Assembly: GCA_014529385.2 (NCBI GenBank)
Contig: CM043952.1
Span: 66,094,870 to 66,158,869, forward strand
Length of the DNA: 64,000 nt
Direction of reading: 5' to 3'
Source: Adiantum capillus-veneris
Taxonomy: Eukaryota; Streptophyta; Polypodiopsida; Polypodiales; Pteridaceae
In this document: piece after piece, positions 22,780-34,195 of the stretch
Layout: each line of letters opens with the position of its first letter
Numbering within the stretch: the stretch's first letter is position 1
Translations under genes and position numbers: made by a program
Notes under the pieces: model-generated
What the model was told of the DNA's origin: nothing
Databases searched by the model: none
Seen by the model: the letters and a program-made list of their open reading frames with translations, nothing else

Positions 22780-23960
22780 TGTGTAACACATAGCCTATTG
22801 CCATGGAGAAGATTACCATCTTGCAAGGTGAATGGTTCCTTAAGATATCATCCTCATGTTGGAGAGGAGAGATGAAGAAGTCTTCTTTGTCGACATAGAT
22901 TTGGACATGAAGCCTCAACTTCCCAATCAAGGGAGTAACGGAAGCTTGCTGTCTCTTGAAAGCTGCATCGCCATTACCATATCTCCCATCTCAAAAGCTT
23001 GAATGCCCAACCTGGTGGCCAACTCCATTGATATGAAGCTGTGAGTAGAGCCAGTGTCAAACAAGATGAAGGCATCATGCTCTCTTACCTTTCCCCAATC
23101 ATAGGAAAGTGATGATCCTTTGGAATGGGCATTCTCTTTAGGAGCTTTGATGGTGGAAGCCCGAGGACTCTCATTGCAAGTATTCTTCTTGGGGCAAGAA
23201 TGATAGCCATGTCCTTGCTCCCCACACTTGAAACACTTATGGTCCTTGCAAAAAGCTTCAAGCTCTTTAGGAGAGAGTTTGTTTTTGCCTTGTAAACTCC
23301 CTTCTCCTTGGACTGATTGTTGTTGTTGTTGGTAGTGCCTTGGGAAGAATTTTGAACATTGGTTTTCCCCTTTGCATCATTTTTGTCTTTGTTTTCCATG
23401 GGCTTGACATTCTGTCTAGCCCCTTGATGAAAATTGATGCGTGAAGAAACCATGGTGTGATGGATTACTTCACTAATAGTACCAAGCCGTTGAGAGTTGA
23501 TGTATTCGGCCATCTCTTCAGGTAATCCCGCACAAAATTGTTGCCTTTGCTTGGCAAAGTCTATCTTTTGAAAGACAGTAGCCTTGAGATGTAAATCCCA
23601 AAACTTGTCTACATACTTGTGGATAGACTCATGAGAAAGAAGCTTCAAGCTGCGCCATTCGGTAAGCACTTTTTCCTTTGCATTGCTTGCAAGGAATTGC
23701 TTCATGATGGAAACTCGTAGAGTTTTCCATGTCTTTGGGGCTTCACCGTTGCCATGAAGGCTAGCCCACCATTGACGAGCTGATTTTTGGAAGTGCATAG
23801 CTACATGGTGTAGCTTGGAGAACTCTGTGAAGCCCTTGTCCTCAAAGGCCACATCAAATTGATGGATGAAGGCCAACACTTTGTCGGTAGCACCAAAGGT
23901 GCCATCATAGGTGAGAAAAGAGATACTCTTTCATCCCTCCTTGAACTTCTTTAGCTTTTG
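22780..23960 (-). pseudogene. G2 gag core and truncated protease
   Basis: Gag core at 23879-23085 is nearly identical to G1, with RQWWASLHGNGEAPKTW and a Lys-rich linker; the zinc knuckle is readable in another frame at about 23230. The protease is broken by small deletions and ends at about 22855 in KEDFFISPLQHEDDIL, fused to integrase-leader sequence. That fusion is the deletion junction. Confidence 0.88.
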
Positions 23961-24058
23961 TGACCTTGATCATCTAAGGATTTCTTTTTGTATTGACTAC
24001 TTTTGTTGTGGCCGTGGGTTGAACTTTTTCTGCACTTCCTTTGCTTTGATCACCTGCT

Positions 24059-26387
24059 TCAATCGATGTTGACTCCATTGGCTATAATATTGCACCTTTT
24101 TTGCAATTTTTGAGCATTGTCTACCTGCATCTGAGTAACCTTTGATCTTAAAAGATCCACAGTACTTTCTGGCAAAATCTGTCTCTTCGAAGGAGATTTT
24201 GGTGGTGACCTTTTTATCACTTTCTGGACTTTAGCTCCGCTTGACTTTGAATTTTTTGTCACATGCTCTGGCATCTTGAGGCTTTGCATTATCTTCAGAT
24301 AGTCTATGACTTCAGTGGGCCATCCATAGGGGTGCGTACAAGGTCTTGATCTTGTTGATATTCGTTACCTTGTGCATCTTGATATGCATATGTGAGCTTG
24401 GTCACATGTAGCTGTTTGAACACTATGGGATTTGTCGACTTTTGACTTTGATTTGTGGAGATCAGCTGAAACTTCTGTCCTTGGATGATCTTCATAGAGG
24501 CATTTGTCTGTAGATTCTGATGGAACCTGGGTCGATTGGAAACTTCCAACAACCATATGAGCTTTCAATGGTTTCTGCTTTGAAGGGGTCTGTTGGTTAG
24601 AAGCTCTAAGACTTCTAAACTGGTGTAGCATTTCCTAGTACATAAGCTGAGTTTGATGGATTTACGGCTCTCCCCTTCCTAGGGTGATCACTATAGCCTG
24701 CTTCATTGTAAGAGTTCAAAATTGTTTCGCTCTGGTTTAGTCTCACCTTCTGGGACTATGAAGGTACACTTTGGATAGCACTGTTGATGTTTGGCATCTG
24801 TAAACCTTCTGCATGGTTTCCTATGTATCTCCTTGAAACATGACAAATTATTCCCCAAGTCAAGCTATAGATAGCATTATCTTTGCCCTGATATTGTCTA
24901 TCCCATGGGTCTCCTATGATATGAGTTTCTATGGTTTCAGGACCCAAGGTATCATAGATGCTAGACTCTCGTCTATATCTACGACTGTTTTGGTCAAAGT
25001 ATATGCTCGTTTGGTCACAATATCGAAGTTTAATTTCCGATGGAGGAGAGTTTGGCTCTGAACATATTTTTGGGTTTACTCGGGTAATATCGTTTAGCTC
25101 TAGAGAGGATGGGCTATAATAGATTCTTTCCTCTGAAATAAACCATCCTTTTTGATCTATCACTGGACACACTTCTATGAGCTGGTATGTGGGCCGTTCA
25201 AACACTGGTTGATCCTTTTTGTCAGTTTCCGTTTTTGGTCTAGATAGTGTGCATATAAATTATGTGTACCATACAAAGCTAAATATCATTCTGCTTGATG
25301 TGTCCCTTAGACTCGTGAATGATTGCACACTTGTGGTAGTGGATGCATAATCATTTGCAAACCTAACAATCTTTTCAACATTCGATGATATCTGGACATC
25401 TTGACCAAATTCATGCAAAAATTTGTTGTTCAAAGAATCAACTTTAAGCTTTTCAGGTGTCTGTGCATCTTTATGCTCATTTTGAACTTGCAGTGCTTTT
25501 ACTGGTGCTTCTAATGGTAATGCAAAATCATCTGATTGCATTAAAAGTGACAAGTTAAATGCACTTACATTGAGATTGGCATTTCCAATTTGCTATGTAC
25601 CTTGCTTGTTGGCAGTTGATATATCCCTGTTGTCTGGATTTCTTGGACAATCTTCAAAAAAATGTCCACCTTTTCATCCACAATCTGAGCAATACGCCAT
25701 GACTGGTGGTATTTCATTTGGTTCTGTCACTTCAAGCTCTTGCAGAGGAGTTTCTGCTTCTAAGTTGACCAAGTTGTCGGCATCTTCTTTCATAACACTA
25801 AGCATCAAGCTTAGATTGCTCCGTCTTTGGCTTTGTTCTCCAATTAGGTTGGCTTCTATTGGCTGATCTATTGGATCTTGCAATTCCGGTTCTCGATTAT
25901 AGATCTGACCACTATAATCCATGTACAATGACCCTGACTGCATATGCACCAACTGTATGTTTTGTTGGATTGTGCAGAGCTCTGGATAACCACTTGGATC
26001 AAATTTTTGCACTTCTATTTGCACTTCATCTTTGAGCTTGCAATACCTGGCTCCAGTGAAGTCTGTGAACATCTGGGAGTTCTCTGAATCTGGCTTCACT
26101 CTTATCAATAGAATCTTGGCTCCTGTGCTGCTTTTGCCGCTCACCAAGTATCTATGGCTTTTTGTATCTACATATAAGACTTTGTCTCCATTGTAGCCAT
26201 ATAGCTGTAAAATTTGCTCTGTTGTTGCAGTTATGCATGTGTTGCCACTTCTATTAGCTTGCTCTATTGTACTTGAATTCTTGGCTCGATTTGAGTCCAT
26301 GTTGGCTTGCTCTGAGAAAACTATCTCCTGGCAGATTTTGATATCGATTAGCAGAATTTTTGCTGCCCGTACTAGCCTAATCTGCAA
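24059..26387 (-). pseudogene. G3 coding region, unrecognised, zinc-knuckle-like motif
   Basis: Open pieces on the minus strand at 26387-25674, 25553-25260, 25205-24756, 24631-24365 and 24289-24059, separated by single stops or shifts. The first ends in YCSDCG, a stop, then KGGHFFEDCPRNPDN, a Cys/His knuckle-like motif (spacing C-x2-C-x5-H-x4-C) broken by the stop. The later parts (for example YQLIEVCPVIDQKGWFISEE) match nothing I know. Position after an LTR, primer site and leader suggests a gag-like protein. No function is assigned. Confidence 0.5.
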
Positions 26388-27440
26388 TCACATGTGAGTT
26401 ATGTCCCTGTTCGTCCGATTAGAAGAGCTAATTTGCAATGCAATTGCTTGCACTTGGCAAATTATAGCATGCAATAATTTTGAAATTTATTTGCTCCTCA
26501 AACGGCTTTCAGTTGGTCATTTCAGCTTTTCCCGGCTATTCTCCTGCTATTTCTGACTGTTTCGTTGTTTGCTTGATTTTTTTCCTGCTTGCTCTTGTTC
26601 GCTTTGCGATGCGTAATTTTTTTGGCGGTGTGTTTTTTGCTTTTCTGTCTCTTTCGACGACTTCCTTTTTATTTTTATTATTTTTTTGTGAAATTTTGTA
26701 TTTTTGTATTTTTATGATTTTTAATATTTTTTTAAAAATATTAATTTTGAATGATTTTTTTGGTGAATCTTCTACATTTTTTTGAAGGTTTTATGAATTT
26801 TTAATGATTTATTGGAAATTTTTCGATCAATTTATGATTTTTTGTGACTTTTTATAAACTTTTTACAGTTTTTGTGATTTATCTGTGTTATTTTTGAAAA
26901 TTTTAATGAATTTTGTACGATTTTTTTTGGTAATTTATTTATGAGCTTTTTTTGTAGTTTTCTAATCCTTTTTTTAATTTTCATTGGATTTTTTAATTGT
27001 TTTATGTTATATTTAAAGGTTCTTTTGTGATTTTTTGTATTTTTGTATTTTTGACTAATATACAGATAAATAAAATGAAAAAAAAGAAATTGAATTGAAA
27101 AGAAACAAAATGAAATGAATAAAAAAGTCAATGACAAAAAAGAAGAGGAAAAAGACAAGAAGCTCTAGTAGGCAACCGTTCACAAAAGAGAGAAAGAAGA
27201 CAAAATAAAAAAAGAGGTCCCCCTTTTTTTTTGTCTTCTTGTAATTTAATGAATTGTGTGTGTAGGGGTGCTTTCACGCATGTGTGTGTGTGTGTGTGTG
27301 TGGTGGTTGACGGTGTTCACGCGTACAAAGGAGAGAGACGAGAGAGAGAAAGTTAGAGAGAGTGTGTGTGTGTGTGTTGACTCGCAAGGCGCCTTAATCA
27401 CGCGTAGCAAGGACTCGGGCATGGCACGCCGTATGGAGCG

Positions 27441-27442
<2 letters not shown>

Positions 27443-27494
<52 letters not shown>
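27443..27494. repeat. (GA)n microsatellite
   Basis: About 50 bp of GA, with GT-rich runs at about 27283-27301 and 27362-27378 nearby. Confidence 0.95.
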
Positions 27495-27498
<4 letters not shown>

Positions 27499-28384
27499 AG
27501 AGAGTGTTAATTATTGCAATTTGAGAGAGAGAAAGAGGAAGTTAGAGAGAGCGTGAGTGTGTGTGGGTGGTGTTCACGCGCCACGAAGCGAGAAAGCGAC
27601 GGACGGAATAAGATGAAGAAGGAAGAAGAAGATTATTTTAACGTCGTAGGAAACTATTCCAAGAGACCGTAAAGATCTATCCGACGAGGAGAGTTCATGT
27701 GTCAAAAGACAAAGTGGAAAAAGACAAGCATCGAAGCTCAAGAATTGCTTTTAAACAAATTTCCTATGTCCAAAAATGCCAAAATTAAGCCGAAAATCAC
27801 CCGAAAACAAAAAAAATCATCGAAAAATCCCAAAAATTATCATAAAAAACCAAAAAAAATATCCAAAAAAATTTAGAAACCTTAAAAAATCATTGATATT
27901 CACAATCAAACACTTTCGACACACATAAGCACACCAGAATTAATAGTTTTTAATGAAAACGCAATTTACGACAAAATCATCAACCCGACCCTCGAAAATA
28001 GCGAAACACTCAGAACTTGGCGGACACAAATGCGATCAAAATGATGCCGTAAATACGCACACAAAATAGCTCGTAAAGATAGCAAGATATCAATTTTTTA
28101 TGGAATTAAGCAAAAATTCATGCAAAAAATAGCAAAAAATTATCAAAAATTTACAAAAATTATCCAAAAAATACCCAAATTTTTTAAAAAAAATCTCCAC
28201 ACATAGAGGATTAGTGCAGCCAATTCAATTGCCAAATAATTTTATTAATAAAATCTAAACAATTTGACGCATTTCGAGTGTGTAAATCCATGTTTTGAGC
28301 TAAAAAATGCAACAATCAACCATTATACACATCAAATATGTAATAAAAAATTGAATTAATCATGCACATTAAGCACTTTTTAGG

Positions 28385-28405
28385 CACACACACACACACA
28401 CACAC
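28385..28405. repeat. (CA)n microsatellite
   Basis: About 21 bp of CA. More interrupted CACACA runs follow to about 28675. Confidence 0.9.
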
Positions 28406-29210
28406 TAATAGTTGACAGTTTTTACCAATATTTAGATGCGCATACAAAAGGGTTAACCTTGTCGAAATTGCAATGTGATTTCACAAATCTTTAGTTGGGC
28501 ATGACCACAACATAAATCAATCATCACAATTGCAAAATCATTAGGTACACATTGATTTTTAGGTGCACAATCAAGGGCAAAATAGGACACACACGCCTAA
28601 AATTAGGCATACACACACTCAATTAGAATGCACACACACACTTGATTTTAGTGCACACACACTTGCAATTGACTATTCAAGCATGCGATTAGATCAATTA
28701 GGCACACAATTAGCAACGCGCATTCACCAATTAACAATTGAACTTGTCAAATTCATACGCCACCGATTCTTAAAATTTTTGGCATTAGGACGACATAAAA
28801 ACGAACAATCCAAATATTTTCAATCCAACATAGCATCAACATTGCATTGCAATAACATAGTATCAACATTACATTGCATCATGGTGGGATCTCTACGCAA
28901 TTCTACAGATCTTTAGATTCTAAGGAGGTTGAGAATACCACCTTAATTACCTTTCCAATGAAGATCGATTGAACGGTTGAAAACTCCAATCCTTCATAGC
29001 AAATTAGTAAGTTAGCAAAAATTACTGAGGGGTGAGTGTGAAATTAAGTGTGTAAACACACAATTGGCAAGATATGGTGACACATTAGGGAATCATGAAC
29101 ACATTGCTTCATGCATACACATCCAAAATCCACAAAAACATAAACACACAAGTGAAATTAATGAGGAAACACATTTGATTATGCCACAATTATACTAGTG
29201 TAGGCCATTG

Positions 29211-29228
29211 TCCCCGGCAACGGCGCCA
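29211..29228 (-). other. G3 primer-binding site for tRNA-Asp
   Basis: The plus strand reads TCCCCGGCAACGGCGCCA, which from memory is the 3' end of plant tRNA-Asp including CCA. It starts two bases from the LTR edge. Confidence 0.88.
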
Positions 29229-29230
29229 AA

Positions 29231-30117
29231 TGTTGGGGGTCCCATTGTTGCATAGCTCCAATGACCAACAAACTTATCAATTCGGAGGGATGAGCTACTC
29301 TGCTAGGGTATGGAAACACTCACACAATTAGTGAGCTAATCATGGCAACACGAATGGTTAACTCTATGAGGTGAGCTTCTCGGCCTATGGAGGAGCTAAG
29401 CCACAATGAAGGACAATCTCCACATCCACTTCTCTTTACCTCTAATCAGCTCAATCACACAATAACGATTGCAAGACGTACACAATGCTAATCTTATCAT
29501 GCAACACACTAATCGCAAGCATATACACATAGATCTATCGAGCACCACACTCCAATCAAACCTACATGCACACACAAGCAAAAGAGGGCAATCACACAAG
29601 ATTAGAGAGGGATTAACCACGAATTAGTTAAGATCTAGTTAATCTAAGCATCATAGGCAATCATAAGAAGCATGAGAGAGGCATAGTGAAAGAGAATGAG
29701 TCATTGATTAGTGTTAACCAAGTCTCATGAGCAAGGAGAAGCTCAAGGACTCCATAGCCACACAGCTCAAGAGCTCTCACTAGAGAGTGCTCTCAACAAA
29801 TAAGCTTGAGAACCCTAATTTATTTTACACACTGCCTTATATACCTAGGGTAAAAATATGCAATGTCCGGACGCCCAAGGCCATTAGGGCTCCACCACTT
29901 ACTGAATCTGCTACCTAGGCACACTACTTACCTGTTCTTTACATCTTGGAACTCCCATTGAGCTCGTAACACATTAAAATATTACAATGGCTTGAAATAA
30001 ATTGGGAATTTACAATACATGACCATTGTGGAAAAATTGAAAAATGTGTAATTCCAATCTTCACTGCTTCTTTGTATTCATTTTCGATGTGCATTCGTAT
30101 ATTTTTGGTCTTTAACA
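29231..30117 (-). repeat. G3 5' LTR (about 887 bp)
   Basis: On the plus strand it starts TGTTGGGGGTCCC and ends TCTTTAACA, so both ends carry TG...CA. The inner edge is fixed by the primer site; the outer edge rests only on TG/CA and the change of sequence before 30146. No second copy is in the window. Confidence 0.65.
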
Positions 30118-30145
30118 GCTCCTGTTAGCTGACGTTGACTCAGTT

Positions 30146-30183
30146 ACACACACACACTCACACAATCTCATGTGTGGAGAAAG

Positions 30184-30246
<63 letters not shown>

Positions 30247-30903
30247 CTTCTCAAGCTTTAATGGAAAGCTCATCATCTACTTCAAGTTTGGGAGAAGGGA
30301 GGCCTACACCAACAACTCTTGGCTTTGTGATGCAAATCCAACCAAGATCCAAGCTTCAATGCATGCTCATCTCCTCTACCATGCTAATTACTAAGCTATG
30401 CTAAGCTTTTATGAGTGATTATGTGAGGAGATATACTTCTTTCTCGTAAGACTACTCCTTCTTCCTCTCAATCTACTCTCATACCCCGCTAGCTCTCACC
30501 ATCTTTGAAGGTGTGTGAGGTCTTGGATCTGAGATCGCGAGGGAATTGATGTTGTGTTTAATAAGTGTTTGCTTAGTGCTTGAAGCTTCCATCTTCATTG
30601 CACTAGCTAGTGATTGAAGAAACACAAAGAATTGATTGTAAAATGTCTCCCAAACCTATAATACAAAGCCTTTTGGAGGGAGACCGGCTCCATGTAAATC
30701 CGGTCCTCAGCTTTTGTCAATAGCTCAATTTCTCTCTCTTTTGAAGTATTGTTCATGCGTATCTAACTAGGTTTTATGCTTTTTGTTTCTCTCTCCATCC
30801 AAGCACTTTTGCTATGCTCATTAGGAATCTATTCTAATAAAATGCTCACTATGTTTATGCTATTTTCCGCTACACACAAGTTACTAGGCCATTAAATGTT
30901 ACA
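30146..30903 (+). repeat. G4 5' LTR, truncated (about 758 bp)
   Basis: Matches the last part of the 3' LTR (from about 37150). The match starts inside a CA microsatellite at about 30146 and ends GGCCATTAAATGTTACA. The first 900 bp of the LTR are missing and G3 sequence stands there instead. It includes a CT tract at about 30186-30239, as does the 3' LTR. Confidence 0.88.
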
Positions 30904-30904
30904 T

Positions 30905-30918
30905 TGGTATCAGAGCAC
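30905..30918 (+). other. G4 primer-binding site (tRNA-iMet)
   Basis: TGGTATCAGAGCAC, the canonical plant site, begins one base after the LTR. The 30919-31320 leader that follows resembles the G1 leader. Confidence 0.92.
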
Positions 30919-31320
30919 AAGGTTTCTCTTTTCTTGCTCAAGAAGGGAGGTTCTCAAGCTAGCTATAAATGATTGTTATTATTAATTGCAATTAAGTAAG
31001 TAGAATAGGGATTTTTCAGCCTTGTAGTGCGCCTGCCTTCGTGCAGATAATGGGGCATCACTAACGAGAGCTATGATCTTAATAGTGGAGTCCTATGGGG
31101 ATTGCCTATGGCTCAACCACTATTGAGCTATTAAAAGCTTGGCAAGAGCCGGTGCTGTTTTGATGTTGAAAGATCCTATCTTCTATTCCTTGCAATTAAT
31201 GATATTCGAGCCACGGGTACAGTAGCTTGAGTGCTTTTCTAAAGGGGTAAAGCGGAGCAACAACTAGGGCTTGAAGTGCCAAAGTACACCTAAAAAAGTT
31301 TACACCTAAAAGTTGTTAGA

Positions 31321-33050
31321 ATGGTTGATAATAGGAAAGAGAGTGAAATTAAGGTTGATAGATTTGATTTTGCTAATGAGCAGGCTACTAATGATGCCCC
31401 TATGCTTGTTAACTACCTTGTTTCTAGGCTTAAACAAGCCATGGGCAATCCATCCCTCCAAAGTGAAGTGCAACGACAGCTTCGTGCTCATGGGATTCTC
31501 CAAACTCCCCACCATGACGAGAGAGTACCTAGGAAGCCACCTTGCGAGACTTCCAAAAGAGGCCTCTCTACGATTTGGGAAGAAGAAGAAGATGCATACG
31601 AAGGGCTCAAAAATTTACGACTTGATGACGCATCTCCTTCCCAAAGGATAACTCAAGAGCCCCCACCAAAAGAACGAGAAAGAAGTGAGTCTCCTGCCAC
31701 CTTGGTGGAGATGGCTCCACGAAGACGGTGGGCAAACGCTCTCCATCACCTCCTAAACGGAGAAGACCATTGCACACTTCTCCACACCATAATTCAAAGA
31801 GGGATGATAGAAAACAAGAGAAGAAAAAGGCGAAAAAGAGGTCACCCTCTTCTCCATCTTCTTCATCCTCTTCCTCTTATGAAGAAAGTGATGGTGCAGA
31901 CAAAGAGGATCAAGGTAAGAAAAAGGCGAGAAAGAGGTCACCCTCTTCTCCATCTTCCTCAAATTCTCCATCTTCTGAAGAAAGCGATGGTGCAACCTTT
32001 GAACCATCAAAAAGAAGAGGCCATAGGAAATCCTATGCCACGTGGAAGAGATTATCCAAGCTCAAGAAGTTCAAAGAGGGAGGAAAGAGCATCTCTTTTC
32101 TTACCTATGATGGCACCTTTGGTGCTACGGACAAAGTCTTGGCTTTCATCCAACAATTCAATGCGGCGTTTGGAGATGAGGGCTTCACAGAGTCCTCTAA
32201 GCTAAACCATGTAGCTATGCATTTTCAAAAGTCTGCCAAGCAATGGTGGTCTAGCCTATGGGCAAATGGTGAAGCTCCACGAACAAGGAAAGCGTTTGGA
32301 GATGAGGGCTTCACGGAATCCTCTAAGCTAAACCATGTAGCTATGCATTTTCAAAAGTCTGCCAGGCAATGGTGGTCTAGCCTATGGACAAACGGCGAAG
32401 CTCCACGAACAAGGAAAGCTTTAAGAGCTTCCATTATGAAGCAGTTTTTGGCAACTGATGCCAAAGACAAAGTACTCACTGAATGGAGATGCTTGAAGCT
32501 CTCTCTCTACGAATCCTTTCACAAATATGTAGACAAGTTTTGGACTTACATCTCAAAGCCATTGTCTTCAAAAAGATGGATTTTGGAGAGCAAAAACAGC
32601 AATTTTGTGTAGGCTTAACTGAAGAAATGACGGAGTATGTCAACTTCCAAAGGCCACGCATCATATCTGCAGTCATACACCATACTATGGTGGCTTCTCA
32701 AATCAATTTCTAAACAGAGGCTAAGAGAAATCTTAAGCCCACAAAAAGCAAGGGTTTCAATGAGCCTAAGGGGAAGGAAAATGTCCAAAAGTCTCCTAAG
32801 GGCAATTCCAATAACAACAAAGCTAAGGAGAAGGGAGTTTACAAAGGCAAAAAAAAACTCTCTCCTGAAGAGCTTGAGCGTTATTGCAAGGATAACCGTT
32901 GTTTCAAATGTGACGAGCAAGGGCATGCGTACCGTGCTTGCCTCCAAAAGAATACCCGCCATGAGCCTCCTAGAGCTACCTTGGTCGAAATCCAAGAAGA
33001 GGAAGCTCACCACAAAGGATCTCCTCTATGCCATGCTTGGGGAAAGGTAA
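31321..33050 (+). pseudogene. G4 gag, frameshifted, with 126-bp internal duplication
   Basis: Start at ATG 31321; N-terminal block with NYLVSRLKQAMGNPSLQ. At about 31730 the frame shifts into a Lys/Arg/Ser-rich region with two copies of a KKxxKRSPSSPSSS-like block (31840-31990). The gag core follows; its segment with HVAMHFQKSA and QWWSSLW is present twice in frame (32166-32291 and 32292-32417). After another shift the zinc knuckle CFKCDEQGHAYRAC is at about 32905-32945. The frame then leads into protease. Confidence 0.9.
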
Positions 33051-34195
33051 GAGAACATGATGCTTTTATTCTCTTTACCCTGGTTCTACTCACAATTTCA
33101 TATCCATAGAGTTGGCCACCAAGCTAGGCATCCAAGCTTATGAGATGGGAGATGTCCTACCTGCCGCCGATGGTGCTTTCAAGGGGAAGAAGCTTTAGTC
33201 ACTCCCTTAATTTGGAAACTGAGGCTCCATGTCCAAAGCTATGTGGACAAAGAGGACTTCTTTATCTCTCCTCTCAAGCAAGAGGATGTAATCCTAGGGG
33301 CACCATGGTTTGATCGCATGGCTGCCAATGTTAAAAAAAGGAAAATCTAATGTAGGTTCATAGAAAAAGATACATACATAGATGCCAAAGAGATGGGTAA
33401 CACCATACCCATTGTACATACGCAAGCTTTCAATAAGTCAAAAAAGAGCTCTATTTCTGTGTACATGATTTTTGTTAAAGATTCTCAAAATGAACCTAAT
33501 GCTTTAGCGAAAGAAACAATAAACAATTACAAAGAATTTTCTCAAGGGACTTCAAGATGTCTTTATTGAAGACATCCCTTGTGAACTACCTCCTAAACGA
33601 GGCAATGATGACCATGCAATTGAACTTCTTCTAGGAAGTTCACCGCCTAATAAACCTCCTTATAGAGTTTCTCAAGCTCAACAAGAGGAGATTATGTGGC
33701 AAGTGCATGAGTTAGTTGATAAGGGCATGGTTAGGCTTAGCTCATCTCCATTTTGCTCACCTGTGTTATTAGTGGAAAAGAAAGACGGCACATATCGTAT
33801 GCGTGTCGACTATAGAGCACTAAATAGGATCACTATCCAAAATAGGTTTTCCGTTCCACGGGTAGAAGACCTATTTGATAAGCTGCAAGGATTGACCTAC
33901 TTCAATAAAATTGACCTAAAAAGTGGCTACCATCAAATAAGGATAGTAGATCAAGACATTGTAAAGACCGCATTTTGCATTATGTTTGGTCTTCACGAAT
34001 ACATTGTCATGCCTTTTGGCTTGACCAATGCACCAGCCACATTCAACCGCTTGATGGAGAAGCTATTCATGCCTCACACCGAACCTTTAGTGGTTGTTCT
34101 TTGATGACATTATCATCTACTCTAATTCATTAGATGAACACAACCAACACCTCCAGGTAATAGTTTAAGTCTTAAGAGAAAAGTGAGTTTCTCTA
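33045..34195 (+). pseudogene. G4 protease and reverse transcriptase
   Basis: Protease is broken by single-base losses at its active site, so D-T-G is not in frame; the flap part (LRLHVQSYVDKED) is readable at about 33220. RT is open at 33694-34104: VDKGMVRLSSSPFCSPVLLV, RMRVDYRALN, then YFNKIDLKSGYHQIRI and YIVMPFGLTNAPATF. A frameshift lies directly before the catalytic FDDIIIYSN (about 34100). Similarity stops at about 34180, so thumb and connection are deleted. Confidence 0.9.

Larger units (their letters stand above)
19495..23964 (-). mobile_element. Ty3/gypsy element G2, RT deleted and 5' end lost
   Basis: Minus strand: gag core from about 23960, protease, then a jump at about 22850 straight to the integrase zinc region, integrase, chromodomain, polypurine tract and the shared LTR. 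RT and RNase H are gone. The gag N-terminus, primer site and 5' LTR are replaced by G3 sequence at about 23965. Confidence 0.88.
26400..29210 (-). other. G3 leader: low-complexity, no gene
   Basis: About 26.6-27.06 kb is T-rich with a repeated short TTTTTGTGATTTTT-like period; about 27.75-28.2 kb is A-rich with a mirror pattern. Between them lie GT and GA microsatellites and a pure-looking GA tract. Around 28.38-28.68 kb there are many ACACAC motifs. No coding region is supported; long Ser/Phe or Arg/Glu frames here are artefacts of composition. Confidence 0.7.
23965..30117 (-). mobile_element. LTR element G3 with tRNA-Asp primer site; 3' part missing
   Basis: Minus strand: LTR 30117-29231, a primer-binding site directly after it, a leader of nearly 3 kb rich in simple sequence, then open frames from 26387 to 24059. 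No reverse transcriptase or integrase and no second LTR are seen. The left border with G2 is at about 23965. It is either a truncated large element (a tRNA-Asp site is typical of Tat/Athila-type gypsy) or a large non-autonomous derivative. Confidence 0.7.

Noticed and set aside
24840-25061. Plus-strand frames inside G3, and similar frames at 25570-25866
   Set aside because: Antisense shadows of the minus-strand G3 coding region.
27256-27510. Val/Cys- and Arg/Glu-rich frame
   Set aside because: Covers GT and GA microsatellites in the G3 leader.
30135-30404. Open frames with Ser-Leu runs, and the same at 37076-37284
   Set aside because: CT microsatellites inside the G4 LTRs; LTR sequence is noncoding.
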